Shown: positions 25,479 to 32,939 of the stretch, piece by piece | Layout of the letters: every line of letters begins with the position of its first letter | How positions within the stretch are numbered: the first letter of the stretch is position 1 | Assembly: GCA_020025755.1 (NCBI GenBank) | Contig: JAHHRO010000022.1 | Span: 1 to 35,967 of the forward strand | Length of the DNA: 35,967 nucleotides | From: Butyricicoccus sp. | Lineage (GTDB): Bacteria > Bacillota > Clostridia > Oscillospirales > Butyricicoccaceae | Direction of reading: 5' to 3' | The notes under the pieces: model-generated | Told to the model about the DNA's origin: nothing | Database searches by the model: none | What the model saw: the letters and a program-made list of their open reading frames with translations, nothing else | Position numbers and translations under genes: made by a program

Positions 25479-26066
25479 ATGGAAATTTATGGACTGACAG
25501 GCAGTTCCGGTGCCGGAAAAAGCACCGTCGCTGCATATTTTCAAAAACATGGCTTTGGCTGTGTGGATGCCGACGCGGTGTATCGCAGGTTATGCGTTCC
25601 CGGAAGCAAACTTCTTGCAGAATTGCAGGCTGCATTCGGAGAGATCCTGACCCCTGAGGGTGCGCTCGATCGCCCCACGCTTGCCGGTATCGTATTTTCC
25701 GATCCCGAAAAGCTGCAAACGCTCAACCAGATCACACGCTCGCATATCTGGACAGCAAGCCAGCTGGAATTTTCAGAGTTGGAGCGTCAAGGCGTGCAAA
25801 AAGCACTGTTCGATGCCCCGACGCTGTTTCAGGTTGGGTTGGAATCCCATTGCACCGCAGTGATCGGTGTGATCGCATCGCGCAAGGTACGCATCACGCG
25901 CATCATGGCACGGGATGGGCTGACCCGACAGGCTGCCGCGGCACGCATCGATGCACAGCCGGACAACGACTTTTACCGCACACACTGCCAATTCATTTTG
26001 GAAAACAATACCAATCGCCAATCACTTCTGGCACAGATCGATACGCTGTACCAGCAGTTGAAATAA
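25479..26066 (+). CDS. coaE: Dephospho-CoA kinase
   Basis: A 195-residue P-loop kinase for the last step of coenzyme A synthesis. Walker A is GSSGAGKST (8-16), and VDADAVYRRL carries the conserved DAD/H-type motif. FDAPTLFQVGLE matches the substrate-binding region and RIDAQ the lid. The ATG is 3 nt after the sua5 stop; its ribosome site GAGGT overlaps the end of sua5. Confidence 0.93.
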   Translation: MEIYGLTGSSGAGKSTVAAYFQKHGFGCVDADAVYRRLCVPGSKLLAELQAAFGEILTPEGALDRPTLAGIVFSDPEKLQTLNQITRSHIWTASQLEFSELERQGVQKALFDAPTLFQVGLESHCTAVIGVIASRKVRITRIMARDGLTRQAAAARIDAQPDNDFYRTHCQFILENNTNRQSLLAQIDTLYQQLK

Positions 26067-26092
26067 AAAATTTCACATAAAGGAGACTATTT

Positions 26093-27472
26093 ATGGAATT
26101 GTTCTATGACAAGAAGACCGGCTGGGACAAGCTGGACAAGAAGGCCTGCATGGACTATGCAGAAGGCTATAAGGCATTTCTGGACGCTGGCAAGACCGAG
26201 CGTGACGCAGTATCCTATATTGCAGCGCAAGCGGAATCCAAGGGATACAAGGAATGGAAGCGCGGCATGGATGTCAAGGCTGGCGACAAGCTCTATCAGA
26301 TCAACCGCCACAAGGGCATTATCCTGACGCATGTTGGCAAGGCTTCCCTGTCTGAGGGTCTGCGCCTGACCGCGGCACATCTGGACGCACCGCGTGTGGA
26401 TATCCGTACCGTGCCGCTCTATGAGCAGGAGGGCATGGCATACTTCAAGACCCATTACTATGGCGGCATCAAGAAGTATCAGTGGCTTGCGATCCCACTC
26501 GAACTGCGCGGCGTTGTATGCGTATGCAAGGACGGCAAAATCACCCGTGTTCCGGTGCATGTAGGCGATAAGCCGAACGATCCGAAGTTCGTGATCACCG
26601 ACCTGCTGCCGCATCTGGGCAGCGACCAGATGAGCAAGAAGGCAACCGATATCATCAAAGCAGAGAACATGAATATCCTGATTGGTTCCATCCCGAGCGA
26701 AAACGCAAAGGAGGATGAAAAGGACAAGATCAAGCGTGCGATCATGGAGTATCTGCACGAGAACTACGAGAACATGACCGAAGCAGACTTCCTGTCCGCT
26801 GAACTGTCCTGTGTTCCGGCCTATAACGCCTGTGATATCGGCTTTGACCGCTCCTTCATTGGTGCATACGGCCATGACGACCATGTATGCTCCTATCCGG
26901 CTGCAACCGCAATGTTCGACCTGACCGAGACCCCAGAGCATACCGCCATGTGCCTGCTCGTGGACAAGGAAGAAACCGGTTCGGACGGCGTGACCGGTAT
27001 GCAGAGCCACCATTTCGATACCTTTGTTGCGGATCTGTGCCGTGCGCAGAATGTTCTGCCAGAGGAATGTCTGGAAAACTCTATCTGCCTGTCTGCTGAT
27101 GTCTGCAACGCATTCGACCCGAACTTCCCCGAGGTTTCTGAGGCACGCAATGACGCGCGTGTCGGCTGTGGTATGGCGATCATCAAGTACACCGGTTCTC
27201 GCGGCAAGGGCGGCACTTCCGATGCAACTGCAGAACTGATGGCACGCGTGCGCTGCATCCTTGATGATGCAGGTGTTGTTTGGCAGACCGGTCAGCTGGG
27301 TCGTGTCGATCAGGGTGGCGGCGGCACCGTTGCAAAGTTCCTTGCAAACCGCAATATCGATACCGTTGATGCCGGTGTTCCGGTTCTGTCCATGCACGCA
27401 CCATTCGAGACCATCTCCAAGCTCGATCTGTATATGACTCATCTGGGCTTCCACGCATTCTACCGCGCTTAA
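26093..27472 (+). CDS. M18 family aminopeptidase
   Basis: A 459-residue zinc aminopeptidase of family M18, which removes N-terminal residues from peptides in the cytoplasm. The metal site appears in TAAHLDAPRVD (H96, D98) and VDKEETGSDG (catalytic and bridging Glu), with a C-terminal His in LSMHAPFE. Length is normal. AAAGGAG precedes the ATG. Codon choice is more biased (AAG, CTG, GAC, ATC) than in its neighbours, suggesting strong expression. Confidence 0.93.
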   Translation: MELFYDKKTGWDKLDKKACMDYAEGYKAFLDAGKTERDAVSYIAAQAESKGYKEWKRGMDVKAGDKLYQINRHKGIILTHVGKASLSEGLRLTAAHLDAPRVDIRTVPLYEQEGMAYFKTHYYGGIKKYQWLAIPLELRGVVCVCKDGKITRVPVHVGDKPNDPKFVITDLLPHLGSDQMSKKATDIIKAENMNILIGSIPSENAKEDEKDKIKRAIMEYLHENYENMTEADFLSAELSCVPAYNACDIGFDRSFIGAYGHDDHVCSYPAATAMFDLTETPEHTAMCLLVDKEETGSDGVTGMQSHHFDTFVADLCRAQNVLPEECLENSICLSADVCNAFDPNFPEVSEARNDARVGCGMAIIKYTGSRGKGGTSDATAELMARVRCILDDAGVVWQTGQLGRVDQGGGGTVAKFLANRNIDTVDAGVPVLSMHAPFETISKLDLYMTHLGFHAFYRA

Positions 27473-27516
27473 ACACTTTCGCATCTTCCCGATCAAACAG
27501 AAAGAAGGGTTCCTGG

Positions 27517-28260
27517 ATGTTTTCATTTTTCAAAAAAGCAGATCCCACCGTATCTGATCCTGATTTTGGTATGCTGGATACCGAGAAAAAGCAGAAGTTG
27601 GAGGACTGCACGCGCAAGCTCGATGTGATCCTTGAGAAAAAGCATCTGCATAATACCAGAGCGCGTGTCGTCTTTGTGCTCGATCATTCCGGTTCTATGC
27701 GCACTCTGTACCAAAACGGTACCGTGCAGGATACGCTGGAGCGTATTTTCCCCGTCGCAATGCGCTTTGATGATGACGGAGAAATGCAGTTTTATCTTTT
27801 CGATACCGATTATCAGGAGCTTGATCCAGTATCCTTGAAAAATCTGGGCAGCTATACAGAGCATGTCATCTTCAAAAAGATGGGGAAATATGGGCAGACT
27901 CGCTATGCGCCTGCAATGAACACCATCCTGCACCGCTATGCAGAAAAAGATCCCTCTCATACCCCCACCTTTGTCATCTTCATCACCGACGGAGATAACA
28001 GCGATAAGGCAGCCGCCAAGAAATCCCTGATCGCTGCTTCCCAATATAATATCTTCTGGAAATTTATTGGGATCGGCAAGGAGGCTTTCCCATTTTTAGA
28101 AAAGCTGGATGATCTGGACGGTCGCCGCGTGGACAATGCAAATTATATCTCGATCCCTGATCTCAACGCCATCAAAGACGAAACGCTCTATGAACGCCTG
28201 ATGGAAGAATACGATGACTGGAGGCATGCCGCAAAGCGCGCAGGCATCCCCATGAAATAA
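27517..28260 (+). CDS. VWA domain protein (TerF-like)
   Basis: A 247-residue cytoplasmic protein with one von Willebrand factor A domain. The metal-dependent adhesion site is complete: D56-x-S58-x-S60 in VLDHSGSM, T128 in YGQTRYAPAM and D158 in IFITDGDN. The fold and the FWKFIGIGKE segment resemble the vWA of TerF-like tellurite-resistance proteins, but no ter genes are seen here. Role unknown. An array of hairpins follows. Confidence 0.85.
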   Translation: MFSFFKKADPTVSDPDFGMLDTEKKQKLEDCTRKLDVILEKKHLHNTRARVVFVLDHSGSMRTLYQNGTVQDTLERIFPVAMRFDDDGEMQFYLFDTDYQELDPVSLKNLGSYTEHVIFKKMGKYGQTRYAPAMNTILHRYAEKDPSHTPTFVIFITDGDNSDKAAAKKSLIAASQYNIFWKFIGIGKEAFPFLEKLDDLDGRRVDNANYISIPDLNAIKDETLYERLMEEYDDWRHAAKRAGIPMK

Positions 28261-28296
28261 TCCTTTGCCTATGGTACTGTTCATAGACAAAATACA

Positions 28297-28323
28297 AAAA
28301 TCCCTCTGCTTCAGAGGGATTTT
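28297..28323 (+). terminator. Terminator hairpin after the VWA gene (repeat unit 1)
   Basis: A 12-bp stem (28297-28308 with 28312-28323, AAAATCCCTCTG/CAGAGGGATTTT) with a 3-nt loop, 37 nt past the VWA stop. An identical 27-bp copy lies at 28538-28564. Confidence 0.8.
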
Positions 28324-28325
28324 GA

Positions 28326-28530
28326 GGCTGTCGAAGAACCTTCGACAGCCTTTCCAGGGGAACCCAGTCCCCCTAGATACAGAGCCAGTTCCAGTAGAAA
28401 CTGGCTCTGATACCCCCGGTTTCGCGCCCGATGGCGCGGGTCGTGGGCAAAAACCAAGGCTCATGTCCTTGGTTTTTGAAAATTTTAAGTCACTTTGCTC
28501 CACACGAAAACTGCAAAAAGGCTTTTTTGA
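28326..28530. repeat. Array of consecutive hairpins between two identical terminators
   Basis: Perfect stems follow each other: 28326-28350 (11 bp, GGCTGTCGAAG), a weak one at 28357-28372, 28380-28409 (11 bp, CAGAGCCAGTT), 28423-28438 (6 bp, all G/C) and 28448-28478 (12 bp, CAAAAACCAAGG). A short A/T-rich dyad is at about 28514-28529. No ORF with a ribosome site is seen. It may be a structured non-coding RNA or a mobile intergenic repeat. Confidence 0.7.
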
Positions 28531-28537
28531 CAGTCTG

Positions 28538-28564
28538 AAAATCCCTCTGCTTCAGAGGGATTTT
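28538..28564 (-). terminator. Terminator hairpin after the creatininase gene (repeat unit 2)
   Basis: Identical over 27 bp to the hairpin at 28297-28323, starting 3 nt beyond the minus-strand stop of the creatininase-family gene. ATTTT on both sides makes it usable from either strand. Confidence 0.8.
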
Positions 28565-28567
28565 ATT

Positions 28568-29395
28568 TTATTGCTGTGCAAACGGAACCCAAGGACAACG
28601 CTGTGCCACTTCGCGATTATACGCTTCCAATTCGCGCAGCTGCTGTACAACTTGCGGCATGTTCATCCGCTCTACAAGTGCTGTAATGATATGCTTTCCT
28701 TCTTCAGCCAACTCCGCGCGCCGTTCCACAGTGGGGATCGCCGGTGTGCTCATATGATCTTTGGGATCTCCGAAGCAGTAACCGACCGATCCGCTTTGAT
28801 ATGCCAAAGAAAACAAATCATCGAACTTTGCACACGTCTGTGCCTCTCGATGTTCATACGCATCTGTCAGCGGAACATCTTCCAACCGTCCCATCCGATC
28901 ATACGCACCAACTGTAATGGCATGGAAGCTATCGAGGGACTTGAACACACCCTCTCCATGCTTGCTGAGCGTCATGATCATGTCCATATATAAAATTGGA
29001 ACACCTGTCTCATCCATAAAATCCCGTACCATGGGACTGACGGTCATGTGTGCCGGTCCATGTGCGCTGATGTAAATTTGACGTTTGAATCCCTGACGCA
29101 GCAGGCTCTTGGCGATGGCATGCAGATAGTGGATGCCTTCCTGAATACTGACCTGTACCGTTCCTCTGCCGCTGGCTGTTGCACCTGCATAAAAATAAGG
29201 CAATCCCGTCAGCACCAAGCCATCACACGCCTCTGCCATCTCCAGCGCAAATGCTTCACTCATCACCATTTCCGAGTCGAGTGGAAACCCCCCATGCATT
29301 TCTACAGTACCTACCGGTACGATCACGATGTCGTTTCTGGAAAGGTATGCCTCTACCTCATCATTTAACATCTTTGGGATAATTCTTGTTCGCAT
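28568..29395 (-). CDS. Creatininase family hydrolase, divergent metal site
   Basis: A 275-residue protein of the creatininase fold, a family of metal-dependent hydrolases opening cyclic amides or related rings. The first half of the metal site is present: E32 and H34 in VGTVEMHGG, D40 and H112 in SAHGPAH; H158 sits in SFHAITVG. The usual NGHxxN and HAGExETS motifs are changed, so a second-metal Glu is not obvious. GYCFGDPKDH matches the conserved C-terminal GDP turn. The ATG at 29395 follows GGGAG; a longer frame runs into repeat copy B and is rejected. It is probably co-transcribed with the amidohydrolase and GPH symporter. Substrate unknown. Confidence 0.82.
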   Translation of the reverse strand: MRTRIIPKMLNDEVEAYLSRNDIVIVPVGTVEMHGGFPLDSEMVMSEAFALEMAEACDGLVLTGLPYFYAGATASGRGTVQVSIQEGIHYLHAIAKSLLRQGFKRQIYISAHGPAHMTVSPMVRDFMDETGVPILYMDMIMTLSKHGEGVFKSLDSFHAITVGAYDRMGRLEDVPLTDAYEHREAQTCAKFDDLFSLAYQSGSVGYCFGDPKDHMSTPAIPTVERRAELAEEGKHIITALVERMNMPQVVQQLRELEAYNREVAQRCPWVPFAQQ

Positions 29396-29422
29396 ATAAT
29401 CTCCCTCTTTCTGCTGGTGCTT

Positions 29423-29570
29423 GTTTGAAAATAGAGAACTTGACAGATTTTTCGCAGAGTACGCGCAGCCACAAGGCAAAAAACGCAGGGATCCTTGATG
29501 GATTTCGCGTATTTTCAACACAGTGGATACCGTTCCCTGTAGAAAAAGACAAATTTTCGATTTTTCAAAC
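29423..29570 (-). repeat. 148-bp intergenic repeat, copy B
   Basis: Same length and ends as copy A (4640-4787), 84% identical without gaps and in the same orientation. It lies 5 bp past the TAG stop of the amidohydrolase and 27 bp before the creatininase start. The differences cluster in the central part (about 29454-29482). Confidence 0.85.
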
Positions 29571-29575
29571 AGCTC

Positions 29576-30436
29576 CTACAAATAAAACATTGTTTTTGCG
29601 TTCTCAAAGCAGATCTTTTGGTATGCCTCTCTGGACAGCCTTCCCTGCTTCCACTGATGATCCAGCCAAGCCCCAAGCGGAAAAGTCATTTCCACATTCA
29701 CCATATCTGTTCCAAACATCAGCCGATCCTGAAATTCTTCTAAAAACTTCAGACCAAATGCCTCATCTCGCATGATCGCACACCCACCACTGTTTGCAGA
29801 TAGATCTGCATATAGGTTGGGGTATTTTCTGAGCAGGGCGGTGAGTCTTCCATTCTCTGTTACAGTCCCCTTTCCCCATTGCATGCGTGATTCCAGATCA
29901 GGCTTTGCATCTCCACTGATTTCATGCCAAAACGGCTGGCTGTGTCCAATGATCTTCAAATTCGGATAGGCTTGCAGTGCCTGCTCCAGCAAGGGCAGCC
30001 CCGGCTCATCCACGATCCCATATCCATACCCCTCCGCAGGGCTCATGTGAAACAACACTGGCATCTGCAAGGCTTCTGCCTCCTGAAACACACACTGGAT
30101 GAATGGGGAACTGATCCTTTGATTGATGACCAGTTCACCGATCCCCACTGCCCCCTGTACTTGATACTGACGTAAACGTTCGCCGATCGTTTCCTGCTCT
30201 ACCGCATCCAAATTGCACATCCAAGTATACCGCTCAGGATATCTTTTTGCAAGTGCTTGGCATTGTGTATTCCCAAAAGGGAGCGCAGGATCCTCGCCTC
30301 CAGACATGAGAACTGCTTTTTCGATTGCAAGCGCATCCAAGTGGTGAAGCATTTCTTCACCACTTGAAATAAACATTGCTTCTGTTCTTGGAACAGGCTC
30401 CAATGATACATGGAGATGTATATCGATCTTTTTCAT
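29576..30436 (-). CDS. Amidohydrolase family metal-dependent hydrolase
   Basis: A 286-residue TIM-barrel amidohydrolase of the amidohydrolase-2 type. Probable metal and catalytic residues are H7 and H9 in IDIHLHV, H130 in LFHMSP, H165 in IIGHSQPFW and D244 in MFGTDMV. Related enzymes include decarboxylases and lactone or amide hydrolases, so the reaction is open. It starts 7 nt after the GPH symporter stop, with only a distant GAGAGG, and ends at a TAG abutting repeat copy B. Likely acts on the molecule brought in by the symporter. Confidence 0.87.
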   Translation of the reverse strand: MKKIDIHLHVSLEPVPRTEAMFISSGEEMLHHLDALAIEKAVLMSGGEDPALPFGNTQCQALAKRYPERYTWMCNLDAVEQETIGERLRQYQVQGAVGIGELVINQRISSPFIQCVFQEAEALQMPVLFHMSPAEGYGYGIVDEPGLPLLEQALQAYPNLKIIGHSQPFWHEISGDAKPDLESRMQWGKGTVTENGRLTALLRKYPNLYADLSANSGGCAIMRDEAFGLKFLEEFQDRLMFGTDMVNVEMTFPLGAWLDHQWKQGRLSREAYQKICFENAKTMFYL

Positions 30437-30443
30437 AAACAGC

Positions 30444-31817
30444 TTAAACCTCTCGACGTTTCTTCAGTGCTGCATACATTTCTTCCGTTTTCTTCTGATT
30501 GAGATTGAAGATCAAGCCAATTCCAATCAGCTCCAACACACAGGTCACAACCGGAATGATATTTACAAGGAAATAGATTCCGTCAATCGTTTCCGGACTC
30601 TGTACCACATTGGCACCAGAAACCAGACCAATTGCAGCCAATCCATAAGAAACACCGGTAGAAGCAATGGTGGAACCGATCTTTCGGCTGAATGTATACA
30701 GGGAATACATGGAGCCATCACTTCTCTCATTGAATTTCCATTCACTGTAATCCAGACAATCCGTAACCAATGCCCAAATCAGCATGGTAAATACGGTTTG
30801 TCCAACGGTTGCAAGAATCGTGAGTGCTGTATAGACATATACATCCTTAATCTCGATCAATACTGGAATCATACTGAACACGATGCTTGAAAGGATGGAG
30901 ACACTGAGTGTTTCTTTTTTACCAAAGCGTGCGACCAGACGTGGGACAAGCAGAAAGCAGATAATCAAAATCGGGATCGTACCCAAGCTGATGACTGCCA
31001 TTACATCCGTTCTTGCATAGTAATCCTTATAGATATAGCTGCGCACCTGATTGGAGCCTGTGATAAAGAGCATGCTGCCCAGTGTTGCAATCATAACACC
31101 CAACATGGGACGATTCCGTACAACTGCCATCAAAACTTTTCCGTAATTGAATTTTTCCCCTTTGCTTACAGACTGATGTACACGTTCCTGCGTCAGATGC
31201 ATCAGGATACAATAGCTTACGATACTCAGGATACCAAATACAATCGCGACCATTGTAAAGCGTTCGGGCAGAATATTACTCTCTTTATCAAAGCAAACGA
31301 TCGGTACAACAGACATCGCTACGATACCAACCACTGTGCCGCCAATGCTTCTTGCGCGGGACAGTTTACTTCTGTGGATCGGGTCTGTGCTTACCACACT
31401 TGCCATAGCACCAAACGGCATGGAAGTTCCCGTATAGCTCATGCCATACAGCACATAAACGAATGCCACATAGGTGTGCAGCGCGACACCCTGCAACGGA
31501 ACTTGAAAGAAGCATAGCACACCGGAAAGTGCCAGCGGAACCATGAAAATTTTGATCCACGGCTTAAACTTATTACCTGAGTTTCCAAGCATCCAGCGAT
31601 CAGGAAACGACCCCATAATGGGATCATTGATTGCATCCCATAACCTTGCCACTAAGAACAGGGTTGCCATCCACTCAGGACGAACCCCCAATACACTGGT
31701 GCAGAAAATCAGAAAGTATGCATCCACAAATAGGTTGACAAAGCTTCCTGCCATATCTCCAAATACATACCCGACCTCATCCTTCACACCAAAAGGTCTT
31801 ACGTCTTTCTGTTTCAT
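30444..31817 (-). CDS. GPH family (glycoside-pentoside-hexuronide) cation symporter
   Basis: A 457-residue major facilitator protein with about 12 transmembrane helices. The opening FGVKDEVGYVFGDMAGSFVN and DAINDPIMGSFPDR are GPH signatures, and SRARSIGGTVVG is the loop motif in the first half. GPH proteins take up glycosides, pentosides or hexuronides with H+ or Na+, though some carry other solutes. The ATG at 31817 is chosen because AGAGGG precedes it; a TTG ten codons upstream would place this site inside the gene. First gene of the minus-strand catabolic unit, divergent from an AraC regulator. Confidence 0.92.
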   Translation of the reverse strand: MKQKDVRPFGVKDEVGYVFGDMAGSFVNLFVDAYFLIFCTSVLGVRPEWMATLFLVARLWDAINDPIMGSFPDRWMLGNSGNKFKPWIKIFMVPLALSGVLCFFQVPLQGVALHTYVAFVYVLYGMSYTGTSMPFGAMASVVSTDPIHRSKLSRARSIGGTVVGIVAMSVVPIVCFDKESNILPERFTMVAIVFGILSIVSYCILMHLTQERVHQSVSKGEKFNYGKVLMAVVRNRPMLGVMIATLGSMLFITGSNQVRSYIYKDYYARTDVMAVISLGTIPILIICFLLVPRLVARFGKKETLSVSILSSIVFSMIPVLIEIKDVYVYTALTILATVGQTVFTMLIWALVTDCLDYSEWKFNERSDGSMYSLYTFSRKIGSTIASTGVSYGLAAIGLVSGANVVQSPETIDGIYFLVNIIPVVTCVLELIGIGLIFNLNQKKTEEMYAALKKRREV

Positions 31818-31865
31818 CAAACTTTCCCTCTTTTCTTTCAAATTCAAGCGATTTGTGTTATCCTT

Positions 31866-31920
31866 ATTATATGTTACAATAATTGCAATTCATATTGCAT
31901 ATATCCCAAATAACATTGCA
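31866..31920. promoter_or_regulatory. Divergent control region with three ATTGCA repeats
   Basis: On the minus strand a perfect TATAAT (31866-31871) lies about 49 bp before the symporter ATG without a good -35 box. Overlapping the expected -35 region, ATTGCA occurs at 31882-31887, 31894-31899 and 31915-31920 in direct orientation; the last two are 21 bp (two helical turns) apart. TGCAAT also forms a dyad with ATTGCA. This is what an AraC-type activator site could look like. Confidence 0.45.
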
Positions 31921-31979
31921 AATCTTACATTATATTTGATTCAATCAGCATTTTTATATGAAATAAAAGGAGATCATTT

Positions 31980-32891
31980 GTGAAACTTAAACAAATAAAA
32001 TTCTTGATGGATCATGCGTCCAAACGTAGGGAGGACTTTGTCTATCAGGAACTCGAAATGAGCAGCGACTATGTTGAGATCTTGGAAGACGTGAGCGATA
32101 CCAAGGATTGTGTGGATCTGCACAATCATACATTCTTCGAGATGCTGTTCTGCCGCAGCGGTTCTTTGCAGTACATGCTGGGAAACACCCGTTATCAGCT
32201 CAAAAAGAATTCTATCGTTTGCATTCCACCCGGTGTCAGCCATCGTCCGCTTTATTTGGAGCAGCTGACAGAACCCTATCGCCGCATGGTCATTTGGATG
32301 AGCCACACCCTTTATGAATCCTGTCTGGATGTCCTGCAATCTGACAGCACTCCCAGCACGCAAAGTATCTTGTCCAGCAATGTATTCCTGCTATCGGGCA
32401 GTATACTCTATCAGGTAGAGGAAATTTATGAAAAAATGATGCAGATCCCAGAGCATTTTTCTGGAGCAGAATTATATAGGATCGGACTTGCAACACAGCT
32501 TTTAGCCCTCTTTCATCAGTATCTCAACTCTCATGAGGTCAACCCGATGCCTCCGGAAAAAGCCATCCTCTCAGACGAAATCATTCAATATATTGATTCT
32601 CATTTGGCAGACCCTCTCAGGATCCAAAGTATTGCCAATCATTTTTTAATCAGTGAATCCTCTATTAGCCAGCTGTTCAAAAAACAGATGAATCTAAGCC
32701 TATATCGCTATATTACACAGCGTCGACTGATCGAAGCAAAAAACCTGATCCATAAGGGCATCTCCCTCAAAAAGCTGCCTGAACTTTGCGGTTTTTCTGA
32801 CTACTCAACATTCTATAAGGCCTTCGTCAAGCAATATGGACTCTCGCCAAAAGAATATAAGCTTCGATTATTCGGTACACTCGCTGAATAA
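31980..32891 (+). CDS. AraC family transcriptional regulator
   Basis: A 303-residue regulator. The N-terminal cupin-like ligand-binding part includes DLHNHTFFEMLFCRSGSLQYML and SIVCIPPGVSHRPL. The C-terminal AraC DNA-binding domain (about 195-298) has two helix-turn-helix units: IQSIANHFLISESSISQLFKK and the signature LPELCGFSDYSTFYKAFVKQYGLSPKEYK. The GTG start has AAGGAG 7 nt upstream. Divergent from the GPH symporter, it likely senses that system's substrate and activates the operon. No other target is visible. Confidence 0.93.
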   Translation: MKLKQIKFLMDHASKRREDFVYQELEMSSDYVEILEDVSDTKDCVDLHNHTFFEMLFCRSGSLQYMLGNTRYQLKKNSIVCIPPGVSHRPLYLEQLTEPYRRMVIWMSHTLYESCLDVLQSDSTPSTQSILSSNVFLLSGSILYQVEEIYEKMMQIPEHFSGAELYRIGLATQLLALFHQYLNSHEVNPMPPEKAILSDEIIQYIDSHLADPLRIQSIANHFLISESSISQLFKKQMNLSLYRYITQRRLIEAKNLIHKGISLKKLPELCGFSDYSTFYKAFVKQYGLSPKEYKLRLFGTLAE

Positions 32892-32893
32892 AA

Positions 32894-32939
32894 AATCTCT
32901 ATCCCGATAAAATCCATGGGATAGAGATTCTTTTTTTAT
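32894..32939. terminator. Bidirectional terminator between araC-type gene and NSS gene
   Basis: Stem AATCTCTATCCC (32894-32905) with GGGATAGAGATT (32918-32929), A-rich before and CTTTTTTTATTT after. It serves the plus-strand regulator and the minus-strand symporter ending at 32940. Confidence 0.9.

Noticed and set aside
26087..27526. Minus-strand open frame of 479 codons opposite the M18 aminopeptidase
   Set aside because: It mirrors biased codon use of the real gene, which has active-site motifs and a ribosome site.
28297..28564. CRISPR array
   Set aside because: Only one sequence is repeated (twice) and it is a terminator hairpin; the other hairpins differ, and there are no regular spacers or cas genes.
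28265..28993. Plus-strand open frame across the hairpin array into the creatininase gene
   Set aside because: No ribosome site, and its translation covers hairpins and antisense sequence only.
29396..29521. N-terminal extension of the creatininase-family protein
   Set aside because: The extra 42 residues come from repeat copy B; the ATG at 29395 has GGGAG at good spacing and the family N terminus.
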